Part shown: positions 1-8,889 of the stretch, one piece after another
Numbering within the stretch: position 1 is the first letter of the stretch
Layout of the letters: every line of letters starts with the position of its first letter
NCBI RefSeq assembly: GCF_007923265.1
Contig: NZ_VOJA01000005.1
Span: forward strand, 186,001-250,000
Reading direction: 5' to 3'
Length of the DNA stretch: 64,000 nt
From: Francisella salimarina
GTDB taxonomy: Bacteria; Pseudomonadota; Gammaproteobacteria; Francisellales; Francisellaceae
The notes under the pieces: generated by a model
Databases searched by the model: none
Seen by the model: the letters and a program-made list of their open reading frames with translations, nothing else
Told to the model about the DNA's origin: nothing
Program-made: the position numbers and the translations under genes

Positions 1-80
1 AGACCATTTGGGCAATAGTCCTTAAATTGAGCAATATCAAAGTAGTTATCTAAGTAATTTTCTAATTCTTTAAAGTTCAT
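1..80 (-). CDS. Nif3-like / YbgI family protein, N-terminal fragment
   Basis: A reading frame starts with ATG at 80 on the minus strand and runs off the left edge, giving 26 residues. It begins MNFKELENYLDN and ends with DYCPNGL. The D-Y-x-P-N-G-L block followed by the window edge is the N-terminal signature of the Nif3/YbgI (DUF34) family, dinuclear-metal hexameric proteins also linked to GTP cyclohydrolase I type 2 annotations; the cellular role is uncertain. It is divergent from ispG, and the roughly 97-bp spacer must hold both promoters. Only the N-terminus is visible, so the assignment rests on one motif. Confidence 0.7.
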   Translation of the reverse strand, partial: MNFKELENYLDNYFDIAQFKDYCPNG

Positions 81-108
81 AGCTTATGAAAATTAATCTT
101 TATGATGA

Positions 109-114
109 TATAAT
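109..114 (+). promoter_or_regulatory. Candidate -10 element for ispG
   Basis: A perfect TATAAT lies 64 bases before the ispG ATG in the divergent spacer. No convincing -35 is visible at 16-18 bp spacing; a TTATGA sits 19 bp upstream. This is inferred from consensus only and the region is very AT-rich. Confidence 0.3.
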
Positions 115-177
115 CTTACATTGTATACTTTTCGTGAAATTATTTAAAAATATAAATATAATTTTTTGGGTTCTTAT

Positions 178-1383
178 ATGAGTAAAACAAATGTTGTAAG
201 AGTTGGAGATGTCTTAATTGGCGGAAATAATCCGGTTGTTGTCCAATCAATGACAGATACATATACTGCAGATATTGAAAAGACAGTTAAGCAAATTTTA
301 GCTCTTCATAAAGCAGGTAGTGAGATAGTTAGAATTACCGTTAATGATGAGCCAGCTGCTGCCGCTGTGCCAGAGATTGTTAAAGAGTTGGCAAAGCATG
401 ATTGCTATGTACCTTTGGTTGGTGATTTTCACTATAATGGTCATACTCTACTTAGCAAATATCCAGAGTGTGCAAAGGCATTAGCAAAATATCGTATAAA
501 TCCAGGTAATGTGGGTTTTGGTAAAAAGAAAGATACTCAGTTTGCAGAGATTATCAAGATTGCCATTGCAAATGATAAGCCTGTTCGTATTGGAGTTAAC
601 TGGGGAAGTTTAGATCAGGCATTATTAGCTAGATTAATTGATGAGAATAATGCTCAAGAAAGTCCATTAACATTACAGCAAATAATGCATAAAGCGCTTA
701 TTACTTCGGCATTAGAGAGTGCAAAGTATGCACAAGAGCTTGGTCTAGCAAAAGATAAAATCATTATTTCATGTAAAGTTAGTGAAGTTCAAGACTTAGT
801 CGCGGTGTATCAAAAGCTTGCTAAAGAGTGTGACTATGCTCTACACTTAGGGCTGACTGAAGCAGGTATGGGTACAAAAGGTATTGTTGCTAGTGCTGTT
901 AGCTTGGGGATATTATTACAACAAGGTATAGGGAACACTATACGTGTATCATTGACTCCAGCACCAAATGCTCCACGTACAGAAGAGGTTAGAGTTTGTC
1001 GAGAGATTTTACAAAATCTTGGTATGCGAACATTCACTCCAAGTGTGACATCTTGTCCAGGCTGTGGAAGAACTACTAGCTCATTTTTTAGAGAGCTAAC
1101 TAGTACAGTTAAAGATCATTTAGATGAAAAAATGCATACATGGAAAGACCAATATCATGGTGTTGAAGCTATGAAAGTAGCGGTAATGGGGTGTGTAGTA
1201 AATGGTCCAGGTGAGTCAAAAAATGCTGATATTGGTATTAGTTTACCAGGCAGTGGAGAGTCTCCTGTAGCACCAGTATTTATAGATGGCAAAAAAGCTC
1301 ATACTCTCAGAGGTGATAATATCTCAAAAGAGTTTATAGAGATTGTCGAGAATTATGTTAAAAATCGTTACGCTAAAAAATAG
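178..1383 (+). CDS. ispG: 4-hydroxy-3-methylbut-2-enyl diphosphate synthase (IspG/GcpE)
   Basis: This is the penultimate enzyme of the MEP isoprenoid pathway, a cytoplasmic [4Fe-4S] enzyme that reductively opens MEcPP to HMBPP. The 401-residue protein has the N-terminal TIM-barrel signature ([10 protein letters not shown]) and the cluster ligands Cys293 and Cys296 in SCPGCGRTT, Cys339 in [10 protein letters not shown], and Glu346. The frame is open from a TTG at 166, but ATG at 178 ([10 protein letters not shown]) is preferred because it matches the usual family start. The segment between the cluster Cys pair and the third Cys is about ten residues longer than in E. coli. The gene heads a same-strand run with pgeF (14 bp downstream). 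Confidence 0.95.
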   Translation: MSKTNVVRVGDVLIGGNNPVVVQSMTDTYTADIEKTVKQILALHKAGSEIVRITVNDEPAAAAVPEIVKELAKHDCYVPLVGDFHYNGHTLLSKYPECAKALAKYRINPGNVGFGKKKDTQFAEIIKIAIANDKPVRIGVNWGSLDQALLARLIDENNAQESPLTLQQIMHKALITSALESAKYAQELGLAKDKIIISCKVSEVQDLVAVYQKLAKECDYALHLGLTEAGMGTKGIVASAVSLGILLQQGIGNTIRVSLTPAPNAPRTEEVRVCREILQNLGMRTFTPSVTSCPGCGRTTSSFFRELTSTVKDHLDEKMHTWKDQYHGVEAMKVAVMGCVVNGPGESKNADIGISLPGSGESPVAPVFIDGKKAHTLRGDNISKEFIEIVENYVKNRYAKK

Positions 1384-1397
1384 GTAAGTTTAAGAGG

Positions 1398-2105
1398 ATG
1401 TCAGTAGTTTTTGTAAATACGCCTTTTGCTAGACTTAAACTAGGTTATACAAATAATACTCAAGGCTTTAGTAAAGATAAATATGCTAAATTTAATCTAG
1501 CAAATAATGTTGGTGATAAGCATTTAGCTGTAGAAAAAAATCGTAATTCATTTAGATCGTACATCAACGCTGATATTAAATGGTTAAGGCAAAATCACAC
1601 AAATATTGTCACATATTTTGAAGAATATAGTGGTGATTTTTGTGATGCTATAGTTACAGATAAGCCTAAGCAGGCTTGTGTAGTTTTGACAGCAGATTGC
1701 CTGCCTATAATACTTTTTGATAAAAAGATGACAAAAGTAGCTGCTATTCACGCTGGTTGGAGAGGTTTGTTGCAAGGAATATTAGAGCAGACTCTCAAAG
1801 AGTTTGTTGGCTTAGATCTAGTAGCTTGGTTTGGTCCTTGTATCTCTGGAAACTTCTATGAAGTAGGCTGTGATGTTCATGATAAATTTGTAGAGCAGCA
1901 TGAAGCTTATGGACAAGCATTTCGCTCAAAAAGTGAAGATAAATATCTTTTTGATATGAAAATGGTAGCTCGACAAATATTAAATGATAATCACTGTTTT
2001 GATATAGTCGACTCTGGCTTATGTACTTACAGTAACAAAAGATTTTATTCTTATCGTAAAGAAGGTACTACAGGTAGACAAGCTACATTTGTATGGTTTG
2101 AATGA
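1398..2105 (+). CDS. pgeF: Laccase-domain purine nucleoside phosphorylase / peptidoglycan editing factor (PgeF, YfiH)
   Basis: A 235-residue member of the YfiH/multi-copper polyphenol oxidoreductase fold family. These are zinc enzymes with purine nucleoside phosphorylase and adenosine deaminase activity. In E. coli the protein removes mis-incorporated serine-containing peptidoglycan precursors. Family motifs are ADCLPIILFD, AIHAGWRGLLQGI and the GPCISGNFYEVG block, carrying the Cys/His zinc ligands. It lies 14 bp after ispG, with an AAGAGGA-type ribosome-binding site before ATG 1398. The stop codon overlaps an upstream in-frame ATG of the next ORF, so the two are probably cotranscribed. The start is supported by the RBS. 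Confidence 0.88.
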   Translation: MSVVFVNTPFARLKLGYTNNTQGFSKDKYAKFNLANNVGDKHLAVEKNRNSFRSYINADIKWLRQNHTNIVTYFEEYSGDFCDAIVTDKPKQACVVLTADCLPIILFDKKMTKVAAIHAGWRGLLQGILEQTLKEFVGLDLVAWFGPCISGNFYEVGCDVHDKFVEQHEAYGQAFRSKSEDKYLFDMKMVARQILNDNHCFDIVDSGLCTYSNKRFYSYRKEGTTGRQATFVWFE

Positions 2106-2131
2106 ATTTAAATATATCTAATGGGGATAAA

Positions 2132-3919
2132 ATGTCTGAAAAATTACAAGTTTTAAAAAGGTTGATGAAAGAGAAGGGCTATGATTTTTATCTAGTTCCA
2201 TCTATAGATGATCATAATAATGAATATGTTCCAGAATGCTGGCAGTACCGTAGTTGGATTAGTGGGTTTGATGGCTCAGCAGGAGATGTGCTTGTAGGCT
2301 TAGATAGGTCTTATCTTTCTACAGATGGTAGGTACTTCACTCAAGCAGATTTTCAACTTGATAAAAATGAATTTGAACTATTGAAGCAAACAACTTTTTC
2401 TTCAAAAATAGAAGAGTGGCTTGAAGAAAATTTAGCTGGTAAAACACTTGCGATAGATCCAAAAAAAATAGGTATTACTAGAGCGGAAAATTTATTATCA
2501 ATAGCAAAAAAAGTTGATGGTAAAATTGTTTTTGATAATACTAATCTGGTAGCTCAGGCTCAAAAAGAGCTTAATCAAGAAGTAGCATTGCCTAAAGAGA
2601 AAATATTTGCTCATGAGATTCAATATTCTGGTCAATCTGTTGATTCAAAGTTGAGAAATCTTAGAACATATTTGAAATCTATCAAAGCTGAGTGTTTGAT
2701 AGAAACAAGCTTAGACTCAATTATGTGGACTTTAAACATAAGAGGTAGAGATATCAAAAATACGCCATTAGCAATTTGTTATATGGTGGTTACAGTTGAA
2801 AGTACTTTCTTGTATATTGATAAAGATAAAGTCACGGAAGATGTTCTAAGTGATTTTGAGCAAAACAATATTATTGTTCTGGATTATAAAGAGTTTTTTA
2901 CAGATCTGAAAAAGTTTGCTGCAAAATTTGTTATTGATAGTAATATTGCAAGCTATGCTGTTAAATTAGCAATCAAAGAAAATGAGCATAGTAAACTTAT
3001 CGAAGATACTAGCCCAATAATTTTAAGTAAAGCTCTTAAAAATTCTGTAGAAATAAATGGATCAAAAGATGCTCATAAAAAGGATGCTGCAGCATTTATT
3101 TCGTGGTGGCATTGGATGGAGAACAACTATCAAGGGATAGATGAACTTGATGCGATGGCAAAGCTCAAAGAGTTTCGTGCTAAGCAAAAGGGTTATGTTG
3201 AAGATAGTTTCTCATATATTGTTGGTCATGCTGCTAATGGTGCGATTATTCATTATTCAGCTAAGAGAGATGCAAATCTAAACAAAATTGATGATCAAGC
3301 ACCTCTACTATGTGACTCTGGAGGTCAGTACAAAGAAGGAACAACTGATATTACTCGTGTACTTCACTTTGGTAGACCATCTAATGAACATAGAAGATAC
3401 TATACATTAGTTTTAAAAGGTCATCTTGGTTTAGGCAGGGCAGTCTTTCCAAAAGGAACTACAGGATCTCACTTAGATATATTAGCACGTGAGCATTTAT
3501 GGCATTTCTGTTCAGATTATGCTCATGGTACAGGTCATGGAGTTGGTAGTTTCTTAGGTGTGCATGAAGGTCCTCAACGTATAAACTCAGCTTCTAAAGT
3601 TGAGCTAATGCCTGGCATGATTCTAAGCAATGAACCAGGAGCATATTTTCCAGGTCAGTTTGGCATTAGAATTGAAAATTTGTGTTATGTAAAACAACGT
3701 AATCAAGATTCTCCTACAGGGCATGGACCTTTTTATTGTTTTGAGGATTTGACATTAGTACCTTATGAATATAAGTTGATTGAAACATGGATGCTAACTT
3801 ATACCGAGAAAAAAACTATAAACAATTACTATAGTAGAATTAGAAAAGAAGTATTACCATTAATCGAAGATCAAGAAGTCAAAGATTTCTTATTATTCAA
3901 GACAAGACATATTAAATAG
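2132..3919 (+). CDS. pepP: Xaa-Pro aminopeptidase, M24B family (aminopeptidase P)
   Basis: This metallopeptidase removes N-terminal residues preceding proline. It is of the long, three-domain type (595 residues): two creatinase-like N-terminal domains, a C-terminal pita-bread catalytic domain and an M24_C tail. The metal ligands can be read as Asp395 in CDSGGQY, the Asp of TDITRV, the His of HGTGHGVG, and the Glu residues of SNEPGAY and GIRIENL. An ATG at 2102 overlaps the pgeF stop, but ATG 2132 has a GGGGA ribosome-binding site six bases upstream and starts MSEKLQVL, so I place the start there. Short E. coli PepP has only one N-terminal domain, so the gene symbol is loose. Confidence 0.88.
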   Translation: MSEKLQVLKRLMKEKGYDFYLVPSIDDHNNEYVPECWQYRSWISGFDGSAGDVLVGLDRSYLSTDGRYFTQADFQLDKNEFELLKQTTFSSKIEEWLEENLAGKTLAIDPKKIGITRAENLLSIAKKVDGKIVFDNTNLVAQAQKELNQEVALPKEKIFAHEIQYSGQSVDSKLRNLRTYLKSIKAECLIETSLDSIMWTLNIRGRDIKNTPLAICYMVVTVESTFLYIDKDKVTEDVLSDFEQNNIIVLDYKEFFTDLKKFAAKFVIDSNIASYAVKLAIKENEHSKLIEDTSPIILSKALKNSVEINGSKDAHKKDAAAFISWWHWMENNYQGIDELDAMAKLKEFRAKQKGYVEDSFSYIVGHAANGAIIHYSAKRDANLNKIDDQAPLLCDSGGQYKEGTTDITRVLHFGRPSNEHRRYYTLVLKGHLGLGRAVFPKGTTGSHLDILAREHLWHFCSDYAHGTGHGVGSFLGVHEGPQRINSASKVELMPGMILSNEPGAYFPGQFGIRIENLCYVKQRNQDSPTGHGPFYCFEDLTLVPYEYKLIETWMLTYTEKKTINNYYSRIRKEVLPLIEDQEVKDFLLFKTRHIK

Positions 3920-4004
3920 CTGAATAATTTTTTATTTCTAATATTTTTCAATTAATATAGATGAAAATTTCTAGTGATATTTTTGTGATAAAAAATAGGT
4001 AAAC

Positions 4005-5057
4005 ATGGCAGCAAAAAAGAAAAACTCTAACAAAGACAATAAGAAGTCAATTAGCTATGTAAAGATAGTATTATTTTTGGTATTAACTATTAGTGGAGGT
4101 TTTTCAGGACTTCTATTTGATAAGTTTGATATTAAAGAAAAATTTATAGATTTACGTTATAAAATATATAACTATTTTACTAGCGAGCCACTAAAGCAAT
4201 ATACTGCTAAAGATAATCAAAATATAATTGCAAAATTCTTTTCTGAAAGTGATAGTGCAAAAGGTCAGCAACAGCAAATAAATCAATTCGAGAACCTAAA
4301 GCAGTATCCGCCCGTTAGAACACTGCCTGCAGTGACTGATTATTGTCATGGTTTTTTGGCTTATGGTAATCCTAGTTATGATGTGACAGAAGGGTTAGGA
4401 CAATCAAATCTCTATTTATGCCGTGATGGTTATGTGGTTGGATATAATTATCAGACTAAAGAGGCAAGCTGGGTAGCATTTAAGCTTACAAGGTCAAAAG
4501 TCGCTAATAAACTAAAAAGAGATGATAAATTTAAAGAGGATGGAGATATACCTTTTGTTTATCGAGCTACATTAGATGATTATTATCGTTCTGGTTATGA
4601 TAGAGGACATTTGGCATCTTATGCTTCAATGGACTTTAGTAAAAAATCTGCTGATGAATCGTTTTTATTATCAAATATGTCTCCTCAAAAAGCCGGATTA
4701 AACAGGCAAGGTTGGGAGAGATTGGAAACAGATGAGCGAATTTGGGCAAATATGTATGATTCAATCTATGTATATACAGGTCCTATATATAAGAAGCAGA
4801 AAATACATAAAACAATAGGTGATAATAAGATAGCGGTGCCGGATTACTTCTTTAAGATAATATATGTACCTTCTAAAAATCAAGCCATAGCTTTTGTAAT
4901 GCCTAATGCAAGAGTTGAGAAGACAAAGATTGCAAATTATAGAGTATCAATTAAGGATATTGAACAACGAACTGGATTATACTTCTTGACTAATATTCAA
5001 GATAGGGATTCCGTTGTAAATAATGTCTCTTCTATGTGGCGTACATCTTATTTATAG
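4005..5057 (+). CDS. Membrane-anchored DNA/RNA non-specific endonuclease (NUC1 / EndA family)
   Basis: 350 residues. A lysine-rich cytoplasmic stub is followed by one membrane segment (about residues 19-37), a linker, and a beta-beta-alpha-metal nuclease domain. The signature is Asp199-Arg-Gly-His202 (the general base) followed by SNMSPQKAGLNRQGW, which carries the Asn that holds magnesium. The N-terminal anchor places the nuclease on the periplasmic face, where it could degrade incoming DNA or RNA for nutrient uptake, or act as an EndA-like enzyme in transformation. That role is inference. The gene is separated from pepP by 85 bp, and its last 10 bases overlap the end of the convergent beta-lactamase gene. 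Confidence 0.87.
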   Translation: MAAKKKNSNKDNKKSISYVKIVLFLVLTISGGFSGLLFDKFDIKEKFIDLRYKIYNYFTSEPLKQYTAKDNQNIIAKFFSESDSAKGQQQQINQFENLKQYPPVRTLPAVTDYCHGFLAYGNPSYDVTEGLGQSNLYLCRDGYVVGYNYQTKEASWVAFKLTRSKVANKLKRDDKFKEDGDIPFVYRATLDDYYRSGYDRGHLASYASMDFSKKSADESFLLSNMSPQKAGLNRQGWERLETDERIWANMYDSIYVYTGPIYKKQKIHKTIGDNKIAVPDYFFKIIYVPSKNQAIAFVMPNARVEKTKIANYRVSIKDIEQRTGLYFLTNIQDRDSVVNNVSSMWRTSYL

Positions 5058-5920
5058 CTATTATTATTTAATAGACTATCTGCAACGAGCTTAGATGCTT
5101 GCTGAATAATTTTTTCATTACTTGGAGCTTTTACATCACTAGGATTTGTATATAAAACACTTAGAGCAAAAGGTTGTTTATCCTGTGGCCAAATTATCGC
5201 TACATCATTGGTAGCTGCATACTCTCCACAAGTTCCTGTCTTATCACCAATTATCCAATTTTTAGGCATACTGTAAGCTATTCTATTTGCACCAGTATTA
5301 TTTTTTTGTAAATATCCTATAAAAATTTCACGATGTTTTTTATCTAAAATATTACCAAATGCTAGATTATAGATATCTTGAGTTATAGCTTTAGGTGTTG
5401 TTTTGTTGATATTGTTATCTGGTTTTGTGCGGTTAATTTCAGGCTCATCATTCTTGATAATAGTATCTTTATCTCCAAGCTTTGTTACCAATTTATTAAG
5501 CTTTTCCAAGCCCCCAATCTCTCTAACAAGGATATTAGCAGCAGGATTATCACTTAGAATAGCCGCATGATTGAGCTGTGATATTGTCAAGGTTTTACCA
5601 ATATTTTTGCCTGTTACTGGAGCATAACCTAGAGTACCAATATCGTCTTGTGTTATTAGAATTTGTTTATCCAAAAAACCTTTGTGTTGCATATCATATT
5701 CCAGAACTGCACCAACTAATAAAAATTTAAAAACACTACAAATTGGGAAGTGATAATTTTCATTGTAGCTGATATTAGTTTTATCATCTGTATTGACGGT
5801 GTATATACCGAGTTTACCATGATGTTTATCTTCCAAATTCTTAAAAGAGTCATCTAGAGTAGTGTTTGCTAGTAAAAATGTTGGAACTAAGGATAAAGAT
5901 GTAAATAGTAGGCGTTTCAT
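5048..5920 (-). CDS. Class A beta-lactamase (Francisella FTU/FPH type)
   Basis: A periplasmic serine beta-lactamase with a signal peptide (residues 1-18, ending LLANT). Motifs are Ser62-V-F-Lys65 (Ambler S70-K73), SDN at 123-125, an omega-loop DEPEIN giving Glu159 and Asn163 (Ambler E166, N170), and KTG at 227-229. Cys61 and Cys231 correspond to Ambler 69 and 238, the disulfide pair typical of class A carbapenemases. Known Francisella enzymes of this type are chromosomal and native. The Arg that usually sits at Ambler 164 appears to be Asn. The 290-residue length is normal. The promoter must lie in the 155-bp gap to lnt. The 3' end overlaps the nuclease gene by 10 bases. The substrate range cannot be read from sequence. 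Confidence 0.95.
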   Translation of the reverse strand: MKRLLFTSLSLVPTFLLANTTLDDSFKNLEDKHHGKLGIYTVNTDDKTNISYNENYHFPICSVFKFLLVGAVLEYDMQHKGFLDKQILITQDDIGTLGYAPVTGKNIGKTLTISQLNHAAILSDNPAANILVREIGGLEKLNKLVTKLGDKDTIIKNDEPEINRTKPDNNINKTTPKAITQDIYNLAFGNILDKKHREIFIGYLQKNNTGANRIAYSMPKNWIIGDKTGTCGEYAATNDVAIIWPQDKQPFALSVLYTNPSDVKAPSNEKIIQQASKLVADSLLNNNSYK

Positions 5921-6075
5921 TTGAGTTTAACATATTGTCATAACCAGTAAGTTAGAGTTTATAGAAGAGTTGTATTAAACAAAAATTTTTATATAGCAAG
6001 TATTTATCTTTTTTTAAAGTCGGACAAGGAATATCTAAATGTTTATAACATATCCTTTACAGGAGAAAAGTATAA

Positions 6076-7569
6076 TTATTTTTTTTGTGATTTCTCTTTG
6101 ATAATTATGCCAACTATTACACTGAATATTATTAGTAACCATATTAATGACATACCAACTTTCATCCAAATAGAATGATAATCATTGAGGTAAACCGTTT
6201 GCTCAAGAGAGGTGCGAGTATCTTTAGGTAGTTCTTTGACAATTATTCCATCTGAATTAATAACAGCTGTAATACCATTGCTTGTAGTTGTAAGAACATA
6301 TTTGTTATTCTCTATAGCTCTTACTTGAGATATCTGTAGCTGTTGCTCACGTGCTATCGAGTCACCAAACCACGAATCATCGCTTATTATAGAAATAAGC
6401 TTAGCACCTTGTAGTTGATCTCGAACCTGTTCAGGATATGCAACTTCATAGCAAATAAAATTAGCAATAGGAGAGCCAAAGGCTGTCATAATAGGTTGTA
6501 TTTTATCACCAGCATTAAAACTACTAAGACCAACACTATCCACATATCCAAAAAACTTAATTGGAAAATATTCACCAAATGGAACTAAGTGGTGTTTATT
6601 ATAAACGCCTTCACCTTTGCCAATAATGATTGAGCTATTATAAATTTTAGTTCCAGCAGTTGATTGATCAGCACTTAAAGATCCTATGAGCATAGCATTA
6701 TTATTTTTATTTGCTAACTTTGTAAGATTTCTAAAATATTCACTCATGAATTGTCGATAATTAGGGATAGCATTTTCGGATAGTATTATTAAAGAATCTT
6801 TGTATTTAGATGCAGCTTGTTGATAGTACTTTTGCATTTTTGCAAAGTTATCACGATCCCATTTAAACCCTTGGACAAAATCGCCCTGGATCAAAACTAC
6901 TTTTTGAGGTTGATTCGTTTGGATTTCAGGTTGATTGTGTTTAATAAGATAACCACCTAAATATAACGCTACTATAATAGCTACAACACTAATTGTCTTC
7001 TTAGTAGAAGTGCTGTTACAGATGAAAAAGGCTATTAGACAAGCAATCAAAGCAACTATATAGCTTACTAAATAAACACCTCCAATATTTGCATACCAAA
7101 TTAGAGGTGATTCTGTCTGTGAGTAACCGAGAGAAACCCAAGGAAACCCTCCCCATAGAAGGTTTGCTTTGACAATCTCAAATAGTGTCCACAATGCAGG
7201 ATAAATTAATAGCTTAGCAAATTTACTAGCTTTACGTGTGAGAATATGACTAAAAACACCAAAAGGTATTATATGTAGGAAGCTAAGTAAAATTACTAAT
7301 GCAATAGCAGCAGATAGTCCAGCAGCTACTGATTCGGTAAATAGATGAATACTTATATATACCCAAGATATACTAGTACCAAAGAATCCTATTCCAAATA
7401 ATGCAGATGTGAAAAAAGCATCACGAATTCTAACTGATCTATACAGTAAATAAAAAAAAGCTACTAAAGCTACAACAGCTAATACATCGATGCGAAATGG
7501 AGCAAAAGCTAACGTTAGTAAGGCACCACTTAATACTGGTGGAGTGATTTTTAGAATAATTTTTTTCAT
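6076..7569 (-). CDS. lnt: Apolipoprotein N-acyltransferase (Lnt)
   Basis: This inner-membrane enzyme transfers the third acyl chain onto the N-terminal cysteine of lipoproteins, which is required for Lol sorting in Gram-negatives. The 497 residues contain five to six N-terminal membrane segments, a periplasmic carbon-nitrogen hydrolase domain with the Glu of LSENAIPNY, the Lys of YNKHHLVPFGEYFP and the Cys of NFICYEVAYPE, and a final membrane helix before a lysine-rich tail. The start codon overlaps the corC stop by one base (TAATG), so the two are translationally coupled. It is the last gene of the five-gene miaB operon. Confidence 0.93.
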   Translation of the reverse strand: MKKIILKITPPVLSGALLTLAFAPFRIDVLAVVALVAFFYLLYRSVRIRDAFFTSALFGIGFFGTSISWVYISIHLFTESVAAGLSAAIALVILLSFLHIIPFGVFSHILTRKASKFAKLLIYPALWTLFEIVKANLLWGGFPWVSLGYSQTESPLIWYANIGGVYLVSYIVALIACLIAFFICNSTSTKKTISVVAIIVALYLGGYLIKHNQPEIQTNQPQKVVLIQGDFVQGFKWDRDNFAKMQKYYQQAASKYKDSLIILSENAIPNYRQFMSEYFRNLTKLANKNNNAMLIGSLSADQSTAGTKIYNSSIIIGKGEGVYNKHHLVPFGEYFPIKFFGYVDSVGLSSFNAGDKIQPIMTAFGSPIANFICYEVAYPEQVRDQLQGAKLISIISDDSWFGDSIAREQQLQISQVRAIENNKYVLTTTSNGITAVINSDGIIVKELPKDTRTSLEQTVYLNDYHSIWMKVGMSLIWLLIIFSVIVGIIIKEKSQKK

Positions 7570-8411
7570 TACTTTTTAAACTTTTCGACTAAAATTTTAA
7601 TGATTTTTCTATTATCTGCTTCTTGTACTATAAATTTCAAGCCATCAACAACAATACTATCGCCTTTTTCAGGTAATCTTTCTAAAGTCTGAATTATCAT
7701 CCCAGCAATAGTGTCATAATCACCATCATCATCTATCGAGGTTGCAAAATATTCGTTGAAATCTTCAATTGATGTTGTAGCATCAATTATAAACTTATCA
7801 TCAGCTATTTTGATAATATTTTGACTAGAAATATCAAACTCATCTTCTATATCTCCAACAATTTCTTCTAAGACATCTTCGATTGTTATTAGTCCAGAAA
7901 TTGCACCATACTCATCAACAACAATAGCAATATGATTTTGACTATTTTTAAAGTCTTTTAGCATCGCATTAAGTTTTTTTGTTTCTGGTATAAAAATAGC
8001 AGGGCGAAGTATAGTTTTGATATCTTCTGCTTTTAACTCCTCATCATCAGATGATTCAATTTCTTTTTCAAAAATTAGTTTTAATAGATCTTTAGAATGC
8101 AAAATTCCTAGAACTTCAGATTTGTCTTTACAGTATACTGGTAAACGTGTGTGACTGGAGTTTATAGTCTTTTCTAAAATTTCATTTATAGACATTGACA
8201 TATCTATAGCAACTATTTTAGTATGTGAAATCATAATATCACCCACATCTAAAGATGATATTTTCATAGCACCAATTAGCATATTTTGTGATGTTTTATC
8301 AATAACCTCATTATCTGCTGCTCTATTAATAGCATCAATAAGGGCATCTTCATTTTTAATATTAAAAATACTCGATGTAAGTTTTTTTATGAAATGATTA
8401 TTTTCTGACAT
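7569..8411 (-). CDS. corC: CBS-domain transporter-associated protein, CorC/YbeX family
   Basis: 280 residues. A pair of CBS domains (about residues 65-200, containing DIMISHTKIVAID and IVVDEYGAISGLITIEDVLEEIVGDI) is followed by the CorC_HlyC domain (about 205-280). It lacks membrane segments, like E. coli YbeX/CorC, which is tied to magnesium/cobalt efflux and, more recently, to ribosome-linked phenotypes. An ATG at 8429 is in frame, but ATG 8411 (MSENNHF) has an AAGAGAA ribosome-binding site at proper spacing, so I prefer it; it still overlaps ybeY by 14 bases. The position between ybeY and lnt is the conserved proteobacterial order. Confidence 0.9.
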   Translation of the reverse strand: MSENNHFIKKLTSSIFNIKNEDALIDAINRAADNEVIDKTSQNMLIGAMKISSLDVGDIMISHTKIVAIDMSMSINEILEKTINSSHTRLPVYCKDKSEVLGILHSKDLLKLIFEKEIESSDDEELKAEDIKTILRPAIFIPETKKLNAMLKDFKNSQNHIAIVVDEYGAISGLITIEDVLEEIVGDIEDEFDISSQNIIKIADDKFIIDATTSIEDFNEYFATSIDDDGDYDTIAGMIIQTLERLPEKGDSIVVDGLKFIVQEADNRKIIKILVEKFKK

Positions 8412-8889
8412 TTGAGTTCTCTTGTTCAATATACGGATTTGCTATATCTAGCTTAGCTAATAGCTCAATTTCTAAGTCTTCCATTTCTTCGGCTTCATGA
8501 TCAGTAATATGATCATAACCTAGTAAGTGTAATAATCCATGGATAAAAATATGCTGCCAGTGATGATCTAGCTTTTTATTTTGGTCTAGAGCCTCTTTCT
8601 GAAGTACTTCCGGAGCTATAACAATATCTCCCCAAAAGTCATTAGCTATATCTTCAGGTAATCCTTCAGGTTTTTCAAATTCAAAAGAGATAATATTTGT
8701 CGGCTTGTCTTTATTACGAAATTGTTTGTTAATTTGCTGTATCTCATGATTTGATACAATGTTTACGTTCACTTCAGCTTGCGAAATATTATGCTTATCA
8801 GCTACGAGAGCAAAACATTTTTCTAGTAAATCTTGATTAGGTATGGGGTGTTCGTCATCATTCATGACATTTAAATTTAGACTATCCAT
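8398..8889 (-). CDS. ybeY: Endoribonuclease YbeY, 16S rRNA 3' maturation
   Basis: A zinc-dependent single-strand endoribonuclease for 16S rRNA 3'-end processing and ribosome quality control. The zinc-binding signature HGLLHLLGYDH (three His) is intact, as is the family block IISFEFE. The frame extends to 8922, but ATG 8889 (MDSLNLNV) overlaps the phoH stop by only 8 bases and gives 163 residues, close to the E. coli length. A later ATG (MNDDEHP) is also possible. It is translationally coupled with both neighbours, as in E. coli. Confidence 0.92.
   Translation of the reverse strand: MDSLNLNVMNDDEHPIPNQDLLEKCFALVADKHNISQAEVNVNIVSNHEIQQINKQFRNKDKPTNIISFEFEKPEGLPEDIANDFWGDIVIAPEVLQKEALDQNKKLDHHWQHIFIHGLLHLLGYDHITDHEAEEMEDLEIELLAKLDIANPYIEQENSNVRK

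Noticed and set aside
834-1037. Reverse-frame ORF inside ispG and similar antisense ORFs in other genes (for example within dusB, putA and pilQ).
   Set aside because: They lie wholly inside well-supported genes, lack motifs and ribosome-binding sites, and are expected shadows.
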